This document shows positions 1 to 13,960 of a DNA stretch of 64,000 nucleotides, piece by piece (within the stretch, counting starts at the first letter, position 1; the number at the start of each line of letters is the position of its first letter). This DNA is from Dermatemys mawii. Lineage: Eukaryota; Chordata; Testudines; Dermatemydidae. The notes beneath the pieces were generated by a model, which did no database searches, had not been told where the DNA came from, and saw only the letters and a list, made by a program, of their open reading frames with translations. A program made the translations under genes and the position numbers. The stretch is from the NCBI GenBank assembly GCA_007922305.1, contig ML677329.1, forward strand, positions 1,454,271 through 1,518,270, in the 5' to 3' direction.

Positions 1-1826
1 GTGAAACCCTGCAAGGATGTAAGGGTTTGTGCTAGCAGATCTGATTGCAGGGTTAGGGCCTGGGAGCGCAGAAACTCTCACCATTAGGCCTAGCAGTCTC
101 TCTTCCCTGGGTCTGTTATTTTTGGGGGGAGTGGGTGGGAGAACAATAATAAAGTAGCATTCCTCCCAGTGCCTCTGCTGAGTCTGAAGGCAACAACGTA
201 CCTCTTCTGCCCATCTTCCTGCACTTCTGTTTCTGTGGGGTTGGACTCTCTGGTACCAGAATAGTAGTTTAACTTATTTTACTGCAAATTAGAATACATT
301 TTAATTAAAATAATGTGGCCTATGGCTTTTGCAATATCTATTATACATTCATGACTTTAGCCTTCCCACATCTCCTGACCAGAATGGGACTTTTCAGATC
401 ATTTACCATGACAAATCTCTGGCCTTAATTACTTTGAATATGTTTGCTTCATAGCTTATGTCCAGTTGGCACGAAAATCACACCCAGTCTGTAACTTTGG
501 TATTCCCGGCCCTGACAGAAATTCCTACTACAAGCCTCATTCATCCAAGAAAAATCTTTAATAATCACACTAGAAAGTTAAAAATAAGGCACATGAAACA
601 ATTGTGCTCTAATATGAGTAACATTAACTGAATAGTTGGAATCAGATTAATAAGTACTGTATTATACATAGCAAAAGGTTAAACAGAGATAAAACACACA
701 CTTTGGGTTTTACTCATACCAAAATTCAGTCAAGCTTTATTCTTTTTGGTCTATTTTGATGTTACCAGGCACCCTAATTTCCTACTCATGTACTTGTGAC
801 TTGGGGTTGGGCCAAGAGGTCAGAGACTTTAGTTTGTAGTTACTGAGTTATGGCAACCAATCTGACAAATATTCTTGGTGCGATGCAATTAGGGATGATA
901 GACCCATTCTTGCATGTCAGTAGCTATCATCCAATAAGTAGAGGCAAGAAAAGCTAAGGGAGGGTTTTCATAGCAGGAGGCCTTTTTAAATTCACACAAG
1001 CCATGCAGCTGAGGGGCAGGCCCCGTCAGCCTATTTACAGGAACAGTGATAACTGAAAATGACTGTTGTTAGCTAATACATATATGTTAGGCATAGGGCA
1101 TACTATATTAATATTGTATTATTCCCAGCTCATGGAAAGTTACATAAACCAGATTATGTTATGTCTTTCCCACAATTTTGTCCATTTTTCTCCATTATGT
1201 TGAGAGAGAGAGAACCCACAATACTCTGCAAAGCTAAATGTACCTTTTGGCATTAATGAATATAAAACCTGTCCAGATAAATATATATTTGTTCTATATA
1301 CTAGTACTGGTACCTTCTGAGGCAATTGGTTTGAAATGTAGTATCCCAAACAGACATAAGGAAAGATACAGAACAATTTAAGGGACTGGTAAGAGCTGGT
1401 AAGTTGGATCTCAAGTGATGAATAAAGTGCTTTCTAACTTATAAGCAACCATGCTATGAATATAAGTAGTTCTAAGAACACTTTCTGTGTAAAGTGAACA
1501 TGCTGCAAGATAGGAATTGCTTCCTGAAAAAGGCTATGTTCATATTCCGCTACATTGTCTTAAACAATAAAATTGGCTATATTTGATTATTTGGTCTCTT
1601 AAACGTGTTTTATAACAAATCACAAGTATAGCCAATCAATTGGCTATGCAGTTAGCAATGCTGTCAATGAATGAATAAATGATTTTTAAAATAAAAGTAA
1701 AAATAGTGTTTCTCTCCTAACTATTTCTTATTTGTTGTATTAACTCAGTGGCAGCTAAGGGCACTCAGCATCTCATAGGCTTGGGCACATTAGTTGTAGC
1801 ACAGGTTCGGCTGTCTCCTTTTAGCT

Positions 1827-2247
1827 CAGTGGTTCTCAGCTCATTTCAGACCATGGACCACCAGGCCAATCAAAACTTTTTTGTGGACCACCTCCTTTAT
1901 TTATTTATTGTTGAGGCATGAATAAGAAGAGCAGACACATTTTGGTTTGAAATTTGTTTATTTCTTACTAGATGTTTGGATTCTCTTCTCACTGACAAGC
2001 TTTTCAATTTTTGGAGTGAACACGGTGTTAAACAGCCTAAGGGCAGCACCTGCTCACACTGACTTTGGACAATATTCTTACTAGATGACGCCATGGATGA
2101 CATGCTGCGTGCTTGTGAACATGGCATAAAACAGCCTAACAGCAGCATCTGCTCACACTATCTGACTTTGGACAATATTCATGGGGACCACTGAAAAAGT
2201 CACCATGGACCACCAGTGGTCCATGGACCACAAGTTGAGAACCACTG
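1827..2247. mobile_element. hAT-type (Charlie-like) non-autonomous DNA transposon
   Basis: It begins CAGTGGTTCTCAGC and ends GTTGAGAACCACTG, near-perfect terminal inverted repeats of a familiar hAT form. The word ATGGACCACCAG near the left end recurs close to the right end. An internal segment is duplicated (2031-2077 and 2130-2180, period about 100 nt). I could not see a clear 8-bp target duplication, so the insertion is probably old. Confidence 0.7.
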
Positions 2248-5239
2248 TGCTGTATTGGGAAGTGTGGAATTTTCATATTGTGTTTCTTCCATTTTGCATA
2301 GTAAAGGGCTTCTAATGTAAAGATGAAGCTTAGTTTTAGCAGCACCATTTATAGTTACATCATAGATCACATAACATGGGCCAGATCTCACATTCTTTGC
2401 TCACTCAGACTCCTGCTGCTGTCAGTAGCAGTTTTGAACATGCCAGTAATGCACCCTAGGCCCCAAATGTGTATTTGATATCCTACAGTATTACGGGACC
2501 AGCTTATCCTCTGTGTTTTTCTGTAGATGGGGTGAAAAGAGCAGACACGTGCTTGTTTTTGCCTTGGTTCTGCAAAACACAATCACATATTTAACTTCAA
2601 CTTCAAGTCAGTGCAATTTAAACACATATTCAATCACTTTGATGAATCAGGGCTTTGGCTAACATTCTGTTCTTGGAGGTAGGGGGCTATCTAAAAAGGT
2701 TCATCTCCCACCCTCAGTTTCACAGCAGCTCACAGGTGTGGTCTTTGTGAGTACAGAACTCCACAGTTTGTAGGAGGGAGCCTGGCTGGGCAGGGAAGGA
2801 GAATGGCTAGGAAGGGTTGTGAACCCCTGCCATACTTGCAAAGGTAGCCCCACCTCAGATAATGTTATGTGTTATCTACTCTCACTAAGAGCTCTCCACT
2901 GCTTTGAGACCAGTGTGTTTCTACTGTCTGGGGGATAGAGAAAGCAGGATTTGAGGAGCCTTGTGCCACTCAGCTCAGCTTTGTCAGGACTGTTTGTGCA
3001 CAGCAGCAGAGGGAGCTCAGAGGTGACAAGGGGAAGGCCTGAAGAATAGATCCATGATTATGCTGATTAAGTGATCATGTATATCTGCATAAGGGGCATG
3101 AAGGGATGAGGTTTACAGATCTCCCCTTCCCTAACTGGAAGGGTTACTGTGCTGTTATGACCCCAATCAGCTCTGCCTCCTGCTCTTGGAGTGGGTGGCA
3201 GGCCAAAGCAAGGGTCTAAATGAGAAGATCCTACTCCGTGAGCTCCTGCTTGGACAGGAGTAAAGACCAGTAGCCATTATGGGATGAAAGCTGTTGGGCT
3301 GGGACTTAGCAGTAGTCCTGACTGACTTTCCCTGACAGATAAGGTAGCCCTCCATATGGAACTACTTGGAAGTAACTAGGGATATACTGAAGATTCTTGC
3401 CCAGGCCCAAGCGGTGGGAGAGTCTCACATCAAGGGTCAGGAGAGTGACAGAGAGCTGAGCCTAGAGAGTGGATGGACAAATAACCATTAAGGCGCTAAG
3501 AACTAAGTGCAGCTCTGACAAAGAATTCTTTCTTTTGTGTTTGTTTGAGCTGTAACTTTGGACTTTGCTACCCTGGAAGAGGATTGAAGTTTTGTAGTGA
3601 GCCATCTGGATGGGGAAAAGTGAGGGTGGTAACTTGCTTACGGGGCTGTAGAAGAACAACTTGAGCATAGGTGACTGCAGCAGTAGCTATGGAGTGACTC
3701 TGCTACACTGTGATCTGGGTGCGGGGAAAGGAGTACTTACTTCTAACCCCTGTAGGATCCTTTACATCAAGCTTAGTTACTTCAGCTTGTTGTGTGGAGG
3801 AACGCTTGCTGAATAGTATGACACCTTGCCCAAAGTGTGATCATGTAATGAAAGACCCATTTGATGTAGTGTGTGGCTGGGACAGAACTTAAGTTGTTGT
3901 AGGAAGCATAACTCTGAAGTCCATTGCTTCGGTGCAAACACTATTTTTAATATTTATGCTTTATTGATAGTGGTCATATGGATAGTTTATCATAGGGCTA
4001 ACCTTCCTTTTTCTTAAAAAGTTCCAAGTGAAGTAAATATGCAAAGAGACAATTGTAGAGAGAACTATAATGCAAAGTGCATCTTGATCATCATTGCCGT
4101 GGTAGAATTGTATTATCAACAGTTATACATTTGTATCCATCCTGGTAACCCACTAGCTTAATCCTTTACTATTACTATTCATCTTACGAGCTGCATGCTT
4201 ATAAATGTTAGATTGCGTGTGCACACGCGCACACACACATGGCTCTGGTATGGGGACAGACATTGTGTCCACTGAGGTTTATTATTGACTTCAGTGGGTG
4301 CAGGGTTAGGACCTAAGTGCATTCTGGTAAGGCTATTGTACATAACAGTGTAATGCCTGTTGTAGGAGACAGGAAGCTAACTCTGTGTATGCAAAACTCC
4401 AAAAGAAGCCAATGGAAAATGTGTATAAATCATACGGGGGAGGAGGGAAGGAGTAGAATTTGCCCACAAGACAGTATATATCAAAAGAAGCAAGTCTGAT
4501 AATCTGCTTGCTTCTTTGAATGGATCCTGATCATCATCAATGCAGTGGCTTTCTAAAGAGATAAGAGTCTGATTTATCTATCAGCAGACAACTCTTTGAC
4601 TACTATAAACATAGACTGCACCCAAATAAGTAAAAATGATATAAAATCATTAACAGCAGTAATTGATATAATGGGAAAACAAGATTGCAGCATCAGGCAG
4701 TCTCAGATGAGTAGCCATCTACTGTACTAATCAGACCCAACCCTTCTTGGCTTTAAAGTGAGATGAGATGATGAAATCAGGTGTCTATTCCTGGTTCTGG
4801 AAGCCTGCTGGAGCAAACCATTGGTGCTTACAAATTGCTAGCTGCCATCTGAGTGAATTCCTCTCTATCCAGAGGCATTTTTATAGCTGCTGGGCATCCT
4901 GGATTCCACCCCCTGGACTTTTGGGAGAGCTGATGGGGGCTAGAGAAAATTTATTTTCTTTTTCCCCCTTCTGATTGCTCTGAGGAGATCTACTTTTGAT
5001 GGACTCATCATTTCTCTGACATGGAGTCATCTGTGAGGAGCTCTGTCTTAGGATGTGTTGTCTCTTTTGGTCTCTCCAAACTGTCAGTCTTCCACAGAGT
5101 CCTTCCTCCTCTGATATAAGGAGAGAGTTTGAATGCATCATTCCCAAGGGATCTGGGCATGGAGTCTATGATTACTTTGCTAGATAGATTGGAATGGTTT
5201 ATCTTCTGTACTTCTGAAACCAGCTTCTAATATAGGTGC

Positions 5240-5460
5240 CAAGATAGTTGAGTGTACAGGGATTCTAGACCAGGATGCAGAAGTCCCAAGTTCAGATCCT
5301 AGGTAAGCCACAGATGTCCCTTGTGAAGTAGGACAAGTCAAATAATCTACCCTCTGTAGAATTCAGATAATTCTTTCTTTCCTCAGAGAGGTGCTAGGAG
5401 ATAATGATGGTGAGGTATTCACATGATTCTCACCACTGTAGTATTTAAGTATCTGGACAG
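5240..5460 (+). mobile_element. MIR-like SINE fragment
   Basis: The order of motifs (gattctagaccaggatgcag, agttcagatccta, gacaagtcaaataatctac) resembles a diverged MIR with its tRNA-derived head and core. It was judged by eye only and is strongly decayed. Confidence 0.35.
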
Positions 5461-5478
5461 AGAGAAACATCTGAATCC

Positions 5479-5501
5479 TTTTTTTTTTTTTTTTTTTTTT
5501 T
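5479..5501. repeat. Poly-T tract of 23 nt
   Basis: Uninterrupted run of 23 T on the plus strand. It has no retroelement body on the T side that I can identify, so it is either a simple repeat or the tail of a minus-strand insertion. Confidence 0.9.
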
Positions 5502-7689
5502 GTCTTTAGGCACCCAAGTTTGAAAACATTGCCACAGTGCACACGTTCAGCATGTTTGCTTTTTCAGGATGCATAAACTTTGCTGTTTCAAACCCAAATT
5601 TCTTCACAAAGGCTAAGCATACAGTCCTCATTGATGACTACAAACATGAAGTGTTAAATCAAAGCCCCAGCTTTTAAATATGGGGGTAAAAACATCTGAA
5701 AAGTTCCTTAGCAGCTGAAAACTTGTCTGATGTCCAGAAAATTTTAACTAAACAACAACCATGAAATATCTCTGCCAAGAGAATAACAAAACTGCTAAGT
5801 AACTGTAGATGATCATTTCATTCTAAATGCCTATCTCAACCACAACTACACCATCATTTCTGAGACACTCACATACATAGAGACAGATTTATGTTAATTC
5901 ATTCATCTCACTCATTATCTAAAACATTGAGTATGAGTATAGCATAACTCTCCTTGAAACACTAGATTTATTTGGACAAGTGTTTGCTGATTGCATTACA
6001 TGTAAGTAGCAGAGTGAAGCAGGCCAGTTGACCCAAATAAATGTAAACAGGGTAACTCCATAGTTTAAAGAAAGTAATACCATGTGTGACTTATACTTCA
6101 TCCCTTTGTCAAGTGATGTTGGACAGGCTAGAAATGTTCATTAACATTTTAGTTTCCACATGGAAACCAAGGCAGTTATATAGAGGCTCTTCTTAAGGAA
6201 CTGCCACATTGGCAGAGGTGCCAACTTTTCACTTTCCTGCGGGTGGTCTGCTGCAAAATTCCCCAAAGGCTGAGGATCCAGACCTGGCTTGGGCATCCCT
6301 TTAAACTGAAGTGTTTAAAAGATTTTTATATGTGATCTAAGATGTTTTCAAGAAATAGAGGTTCATATTTAACTATCACAGTTTTGTGGTGGTAGGGTGG
6401 ATTTCCATTACAAAAATCTTAAGGGGCAATCAGCACATTCCATATTCAACAACTACATAATCACACTTTTTTCCCCTTTGACCCTAGTGCAACATTGCAG
6501 AGTCTCCTTGGATTCCAATCTCTTCTCCTCTCATTTGCTTTGCTTTTAGGTAGAAATTTCCAGAGGCCAGGTTTTGCTACCATTACTCACAATGAACAGA
6601 ACTTATCTCCATGATCAGTGCCATTGATTTCTTTGGGACTACTTGCATAGCAAAGGTACTACTCAACATGAGTAAGGATGGAGGAATCAGGTCCTAGGTT
6701 AACTTTAAACACAGTATTAAAAATACTAGGGGTTCTATTTTGCTTATTCTGTGTATGCAGGTTCCTGATCAATATCAATGGGAGTTCATACAGAACTAAT
6801 GATCTACATATCAATTGCACATGTCAGTGTAACATATATTCCTTTGGTGTGATGATTTTTTTTTCCTTTTATATAACATTCCGATACCTATGGCAATAAA
6901 GGGGTGGCAAACATTTAAGTCACACAACAAATGAATGTTCTAAGTTCTGTTTGCATATGAATTCCGGGGAGGTACACTGCTTAGCAGAATTATGGGGTCG
7001 AGCATGGCAGATCTATGCACATCTGACTTATTCATGTGCATACCTAATTATCGTAGTTAGCCGATCATAATGATCCATGGTCTTCCATGTTGGAAAAACA
7101 ATGGAAAACTGTAGATCTCTGCTCCAGAGCAGAAACGTGCAGTCTGTGTTGAATTTCTCAGTTGTTCTCCACACAGAATGGCCTGAGGATTCAGCCCCTC
7201 AAGCCTACAGAACTTAGGAGCTGCTAGAAGACAGAGCCATCTGGTCTTACCTACTTGAAAGAGAATCCCCCAAAAGCTGGCTGCCTGCACAATGCTCTCT
7301 GGGCAGGGTGTCTATACTGCCGAGGAAGGAGGCGAATGAGTAATTGCATATGTGTTTGCAATAACTGATGCTTTTTGCCCTGTGGCCTTTGTGTTTGCAT
7401 ATGTAAAATGTGCTCAAGAACCTTTTGCCACACTCCCAAATTGCAAATTGGGAGTTCTTTTTTGAGACTTGCCTTCACAAATCCTTTGTTCAAAATCTTC
7501 ATCATCAGGGATAGTGCTGGTGATGCAGCACCAGAATTTCTTTTACCACTCCTGAGCTGTAATAGCAGCTCCTCCAGAGCTGCTGTGGTGCTCCATGGTG
7601 GCAAAAGAAGATTCTACTCTCTTGACCGCTACAGAGAACCCCTGTGCAAGGCGTCTTTATTTATTTATTTATTGTTATTACAAATATGG

Positions 7690-7930
7690 TAATTGTACCT
7701 AAAGGGCCCAGTAAAGTCTGGTTCCCCATTGTGCTAAGCAATCTACAAGCACAAGGTCAGAGAGCCCTACCTGGAGTAGTTCATAGCCTAAACAGGCAAG
7801 ACTGATTGTTGAAGGGAAACAGAGTCAGAGAGAGAGAAAGTGACTTGCCCAAGGTGACAGAGAACATCAGTGGCAGAACTAGGACTAGACCTCAGTTCTC
7901 CTATCTGCTGCCCTATGAGGTCTTTGTAAA
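7690..7930 (-). mobile_element. MIR-like SINE fragment, minus orientation
   Basis: Contains agtgacttgcccaaggtgac followed by agtggcagaactaggacta, the reverse complement of the MIR core and tRNA-like head, preceded by a gtagttcatagcctaaacag segment. Decayed. Confidence 0.5.
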
Positions 7931-8589
7931 GGGCTCTAGGATCTGGTCTTTAGAAATGTATATGCTATTAGCTGCAATACAATTATAAAAATAATAAAAT
8001 ACATGTAATAGCCTGATTCAATTTATAGAATAAACATGAACATTCTGATATTAGGGGCTGATTCTGGAGAACTACTGATTTGAATTAGACTATTTCTGTG
8101 ATGAAAGTTTGCTGGGCTGGGCCCTTGTTTTAAAAATATTTGTTTAAATAAAGCATAATTATTATGAAGTCAATGATTTTGCACTCAGAAAGGGATGGTT
8201 CATGAACATAATCTTGGATATAACAAGGAAAAAAGAACTAACTTTTTGAAAGTTTGTGTGTGTATACAGAGTAACATTTAGTCACAGCTGCTACATTTGA
8301 AAGAGGAAAAACCTGAGAGAACCATTAACTCTATGGCGCATCAGCAATCTGAGATATCTTTGTCCTCTGCTAAATGATTAGCTCAAAGCAATGCCTATTC
8401 TTGCATTTCCATCCCAAGCAAATCCTACAGACAAACACTCTAATAGCTATTATAAAATAAAGAATCCTTCATACATAACAATTTTACAACAGTGGAAAAT
8501 CAGACTCATCTTTATTACCCACAAGAACAATGTTTATTTTTCATTCATTTTTTAAATGTTTTTACGGCAACAGTTACCAAACAGTTGAA

Positions 8590-8830
8590 AGTAATAGTGG
8601 AAGAGAGCATAAATCACAGGAGAAAGAGTTAGGATACCTGAATTCTATTCTTGCCCTGCCATTTCTTTGCTTTATGATCTTAGGTGTGAAGCTTAACAGC
8701 TGTGGGCCTCACTTACCCATATGTAAAATGTCCATAATTCCTAACTCTCAGAGGAATGGATTTCTTCCCCACCCCAACAACCATAGAAACCGCATTGGGA
8801 GGGGCTCATGGGAAGGAATCTCTTTGTGAT
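8590..8830 (+). mobile_element. MIR-like SINE fragment
   Basis: Has gagttaggatacctgaattc, then ttgccctgccatttctttgc and a region matching the typical cctcacttacccatatgtaa (cctcagtttccccatctgtaa in the consensus), in the usual MIR order. Confidence 0.55.
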
Positions 8831-10435
8831 GATCTTACCAAGTGGTTCCACTGTGGGGCTTTTCCCCATCTCTGATGCAGAATTACTAGACTCTGGGTTC
8901 CTACAAACCAGGAGAATGCCAAGGGATCCATAAAAAACATAGCATCATCCACTTGGGGACCTGTGCCTCCACAAATGTGTGGTCCCTGTAGGGCCCTTGA
9001 CAGCACAGCTTGATTGGAAGTGCACTCCCAAGGCCTCTCCTGATCATGGCTGCCACCAGGTACTCTGTGAAAATCAGTTCCTAGGTGTCTTGAATGACAC
9101 AGTCAAAATTAGTGAAAACTTTTGACCTTAATCTCTTTCTGCCTCAGCTCTCCATTTTATAATGAGGCTACTATCCTCTCCCTTGACAGGCATGTTGAGA
9201 AAATAAATCAATTTAATCTTTGTGAAGTACTCTGATATGGTAACAATGAGCACTGCAGTGTGCAGCAAAGAAGGTCTAAGGCCACACACTGAACAATGAG
9301 GATAATGGGCAATTATTCAGTATTTTACTTTAAGTGAGCACCATCCAGTGTGGGCACTGAATGAGGCAGAAGTCCTGTAGAAAAAAATAATAATTAAAGA
9401 CTATATCCTAATGCATATGTACAAGGAGGCTGAATTAAGATTGCACAGGCAATTTTAATTCTGGAATGTCCTAACTTTGTGAGTGTTTGTTAAAAAACAC
9501 TTATAAAGTCATAGTGTTTTTTAATGTAATGTATATGGGCTTTGAGAGCCACCTCATAAGAAAATATAGTTGCTGACTGAAAGAGTTGATATTTTATTTC
9601 AGACTAGAACTGGTGAGAATAAATTTCATTTTTCTTCAATTTTTGTATTGAAATATTCATTCCACAGGTTTTGAAAACAAAGGATTTGTTTGTTCAGCAT
9701 TTTTAGGTGATTAAAAATTCCTAAACCAAAGTCTCCCAGTTCTTATGTTTTCTCCCTCCTTATCCTTCCTCCTCCTCCTCATGTTTTCCCCTTTTCTCCT
9801 TATTAATTATTTTCCCCACTAATTTCGCTACTGAAAAGAGGGGAAACCCAAAAAACCTTGGAAAAAAAATGATTTTTTTCCTCAGTTTTTCAAAAACATC
9901 CCTGAAAATGTTGAAAAACATTTCACGTTTTTTATTCAAAAGCCACTTGTTAATATAAAACACTTTTTATTTTGTTCTTGAAGTTGTATCAAACAGAGCT
10001 GTCAATCAAGCAAGAATATAGCAATAGTTTTTTTTAAAAAAAGGCTTTGTAGAGGTAGTGTGATTGCAGTAGCAATGGTAGGTTGCTTGATTCACGAGAA
10101 GGGAAATGGTAAAGTACAACCCCACTTAGTTGACTGTTTCTGGATATCCAAAATATCCAGGTGATCAGGAGAGATGTTGAATAAGTGGTGCACATCAGCT
10201 GTAACTAAGATTCAGATGAGATAGACTTCCAGATACATGGGGGTTTTATAATATAACATGCTTCAGATGAATACATTCAAGAAGGCACAAGTGTGTTATC
10301 TTGGGCACTTGACTTATTTTTAAACACTTATCTAGTCAGCCTGCCAAGTTTTCAGATATGAGCTCAAGCAAAATTCTTAAGCCCTGCACTTTATAACTGC
10401 AAAATGTTTGTCTTTCTTGGGAAACATATTACTTA

Positions 10436-10660
10436 GACCTTGCCTACACACAACAGTAGTACTGCTTTAACTACACTGTTAAAGTGATACAACCTCTCTA
10501 ATGTGGATGCAGTTGTATTAGGATAACTAATTCATCTATTGGGAAAGGAATAACTTGTATTGTTATAAGTGCCTTTATATTGGGATCATTGCATCCACAA
10601 TGAGGGTTGTCCTAATATAACTATTTATAAGTAGTATAGTTTATAAATAATATAACCATT
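10436..10660. mobile_element. Possible Harbinger-like MITE
   Basis: Starts with the word cttgcctacac shared with other short inverted-repeat elements in this window and contains repeated tgcatccaca/tgtggatgca words in opposite orientation (around 10503 and 10589). The right end is not defined, so limits are approximate. Confidence 0.35.
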
Positions 10661-11689
10661 TCAGGAAAAGTTTTCAGTTCCTTGTTGTTACAAACCTACT
10701 AATTCTTCAGCCTCCCTTGAGTCAGCCAGGAAAAACTGGCTAGCCAATACCTCAAATTCAGATATAAAATACAAAGAATCTCAGGCCTTCTTTGTGTATA
10801 ACAGGCAGCAGAGAGCACAAATCCATTTTCTTCCCCCTTTGCAGGTTACCTTTAAGAACAGAATGGATGCCTTAAATATGCATTCCCTTGGGTTTGCCAC
10901 ACTTTTAAAATTTTTCCATAGTAGCACAGAAAAGACCTTCACTCCAATCTGTAACAGAGTTAACCATTGCACTGCTGTGCTTTTCCTTTCAGATGATTAT
11001 ATTTCAGTCTACCTGTGCAGTATAATTTCCTGGATCTGACACAGTATATTGAAGGAGCCCAGAAACAAGAAATGTTATGGCCCTTCATATAATCAATGTA
11101 ATACCTTCTGAGGAGTAACAGGCATTTTGTACCAGTCCATCCTGTGGAGATGTAATATATCAAAAAGTTCAATAACAACATTAAAAAGCTCTGATTTCTG
11201 TTCATACAGGCAACAACAAACACAAAATCTGCTATGACTGCTACCAACAACTATAAAATAGCTCTTCTGTAATATCATATAATCTGAAGAGATTATGATA
11301 TTAATGTGCATAAAACATTAACGCTTTTCTGGGCTCTGATCCTGCAAGCTGTTGGGTGGGGTGACATGGAGTCCCACTAGTGGGGCTCTGTGCGAATGTA
11401 AGGGTCTGCCTGTATGGATTAGATTGCAAGGCTGGGCCTGGCAGCCTTATCCAAACCCCTTTGACTTCAGTGGGCTTTGGCTCAGGCCTTTTATGAGCAT
11501 ATGAAATGTTAATGTTCAGCTAATCCGACAATTTCAGCTCTTTAAAGGGCTGGCTCACAAGAATATTATTTGTAAGGGGTTAGCGCCTAGAGTCCTAGGT
11601 CTAGATCAGGACCACACTGTGCCAACTGCTGTAGAAAAGCACAGAACAAAATAGTGCTGAACGTCTCTGAATAAAAATTTCCATGTACT

Positions 11690-12110
11690 GGTTTGAATCT
11701 TAATAGTTTTAAAAGCTACCTTTCTTTTTTAATTTTGAGAAGTAAACAAGCAACCCTGCTTTTGAGCTGGGACCTTATGTGTCAACGGGCCGCGCCAAAT
11801 GATTGTTTACTGATGAGTCATAAACTCTTACGATTAAACAGAGAGTTTATAATGAAAATGTTGACAGATCATGAGCTCCAGTATCACTTCTAAGAAACCT
11901 GTCTGATGCATCTTGGAATTTATTTCCATTTATAACCTCAACACAAAACCCCAGACAAATAAAGAGTGTGTGTATGTGCATGTGTGCACTTGTCTACATA
12001 AATCTGTGTTTTAAATAAAGATGAAACTTCCTGTCAAGTTTCAGCAGAGTGACTTTTCGCAGCAGAATTGCTGGAAAAGCAGGAGTTTCTAATGGAAATG
12101 AAGATACTCC
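11690..12110. promoter_or_regulatory. Candidate conserved non-coding / enhancer-like block
   Basis: There is no coding frame and no repeat signature. The core 11785-11870 is dense in recognisable sites: GCGCCAAA (E2F-like, 11792-11799), TGTTTAC (forkhead, 11804-11810), TGAGTCAT (AP-1, 11814-11821) and a perfect 9-bp inverted repeat ATAAACTCT/AGAGTTTAT (11820-11828, 11842-11850). It also has CGCG in otherwise CpG-poor DNA. Regulatory function, perhaps for PITX2 or ENPEP, is inference. Confidence 0.3.
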
Positions 12111-13689
12111 TATAAACTGCATAAGTCTTAACAGGCCAGGAACACACAAAATAATTATTTTATTTTGTGAATTCCTTTTCTATTTATAAGCAATTGTTTT
12201 AAAAGTTCTGAAATCTTTCAAACTAATGCTGCATTGTCACTGAGATGTTCCCTGTGCTGTTTGTCTTCCCCTAAGGTGCATATTTGCTTTAGAAATGTCT
12301 TCTGATGTTTGACCCATCAGTCCCCTTGCTAAGTGTTGAGCTAAAACTGATTAATATTTCAAAATAAATTGCTCCCTCTAGTGAGATCACAACAGTACTG
12401 ATGTCTGGCAGCAATGACTAAATTGCTTGTGTTTTGCTGTATGAGCTGATTATATATTTTATTTGTTATAGACACAATCCTGCACATCTTATTCAGACAA
12501 AACTCACATTGATTTCAGTAAGAGTTTTGCTCAAGCAAGGAGTGGATAATAGGGTTTTATTTAAGATTATTTTATTTACAAAAGTTTATTCTTTTCACCT
12601 CATCTCAATACATTAGGGCTTGTGTGAAACACCACTAAAACCTTCCCTTAAATAACATGTCAATTAACAAGAAGACCTTTGAAGAACCATAATAGCTAAC
12701 ACCCTGCTAAAGGCTTTCCTATGGATAAACTTCACATTAGATACAAACAGCAGTCATTAAAATCCACTTCATTTCTTTTATCACAGAGAAAAGTTAAAAT
12801 AAAAAAAAACAATTTTGAGGTAGAATCTGGTCAAATTTAACAAAACATATGGTCTATGCTCACATTCCTTTCCCTTCCCTTATTTTTTTAAATAGAAAAC
12901 TAATCTAGAATAACTATTTTAAAAATGCCTGAGCAAGTCATTAAATTAACCAGAACTACAGCAACAGCAAAAATCAATTCTGTTTAGGTTCTTATTCCAT
13001 GAATTAGGACACTTAACAAGGCAACTAATATGTATTATAATTTTAATAGTGTGTTGCCCTTTTGATTAGGTAGCACTAATCTGGAAATGCTCAGCAGCAG
13101 CTCTTCAATGCAGTGGTAGACCTTTTGTCTGCCAAGTCTCATAAATGAATAATTAGCAGCGTTATCATAGAGTTGGGCATACAGTCAGTTAGGGGTGACA
13201 TATAATCCTCTTCTCAGAAGAGTTGCATCATGCAATCCTAACATAAGAGGCTATCTAGAGTGGGTGTCCTTTGCTAAGAGAACATGCAGATAACTCCCAG
13301 AGCTCCACACTGTAAGTTGCAGGGCTCCACCAGGGAAGGAGGACAGTAATCACAAACTCATTGGCAGTGATAACACCCCCCACGCTTCCTTAATAGATCA
13401 GCTGCTCGCTGACTCTGGGTTCTGCAGGATCTCCTTGCTTTCTAATTTAGGGCTTGAATATGCACCATTTAAGTGAATGCTGAGCAGAATCAGACTTTCA
13501 GATGACTTCTTCCTGGTTAAAGCTAGGATTTGAGCTTCTGTTTTGTCCCTTGATTTCACTTCCTCTTTGCTGCTCCAGCCAGCACTGACCATCCTCAGCC
13601 CTCAGAGGGCATGGCTTTGTGAAGGTATTTAGGTGTTGTTCTGCTTAGCACTGTGAGGCCTGAATCCTATTTTTCCAAAAGTGACTTAA

Positions 13690-13960
13690 GCCTCGGTGTA
13701 GACCTTGGGAAAGGGAGTCTGCTCCTCTGAGGGAGAGAGGAGCAGGAAAAGGGGAACTAAGAAGGGAACTTGAGTATGGGAAGAGGTAACAATAAAGAGC
13801 ACAATAAGGGAAGTAGATTTAGGGAAGATACTGGGAAAGAGGGGTGGGGGAATCTAGAAAAGAGGAGGGAAAGCAGGGAGGATCCAGGAGAAGAAGGGAT
13901 TTAGGGGAAAATGGATCCAGGGGGTGGGGAAGACAAGATGGAACACTTGTAACAAGAAAT
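13690..13960. repeat. Purine-rich low-complexity tract
   Basis: The plus strand is dominated by GGGAA/GGAGA words (for example ggaggatccaggagaagaag) with almost no pyrimidine runs. It is probably a decayed G/A minisatellite. Confidence 0.6.

Noticed and set aside
1..2000. PITX2 coding or 3' UTR at the left edge
   Set aside because: No homeodomain or C-terminal frame visible; PITX2 is only expected beyond the edge from synteny.
9720..9965. CT/AT-rich stretch with a 67-codon Phe/Lys-rich frame
   Set aside because: Low-complexity and decayed AT-rich repeat; no clear termini or family.
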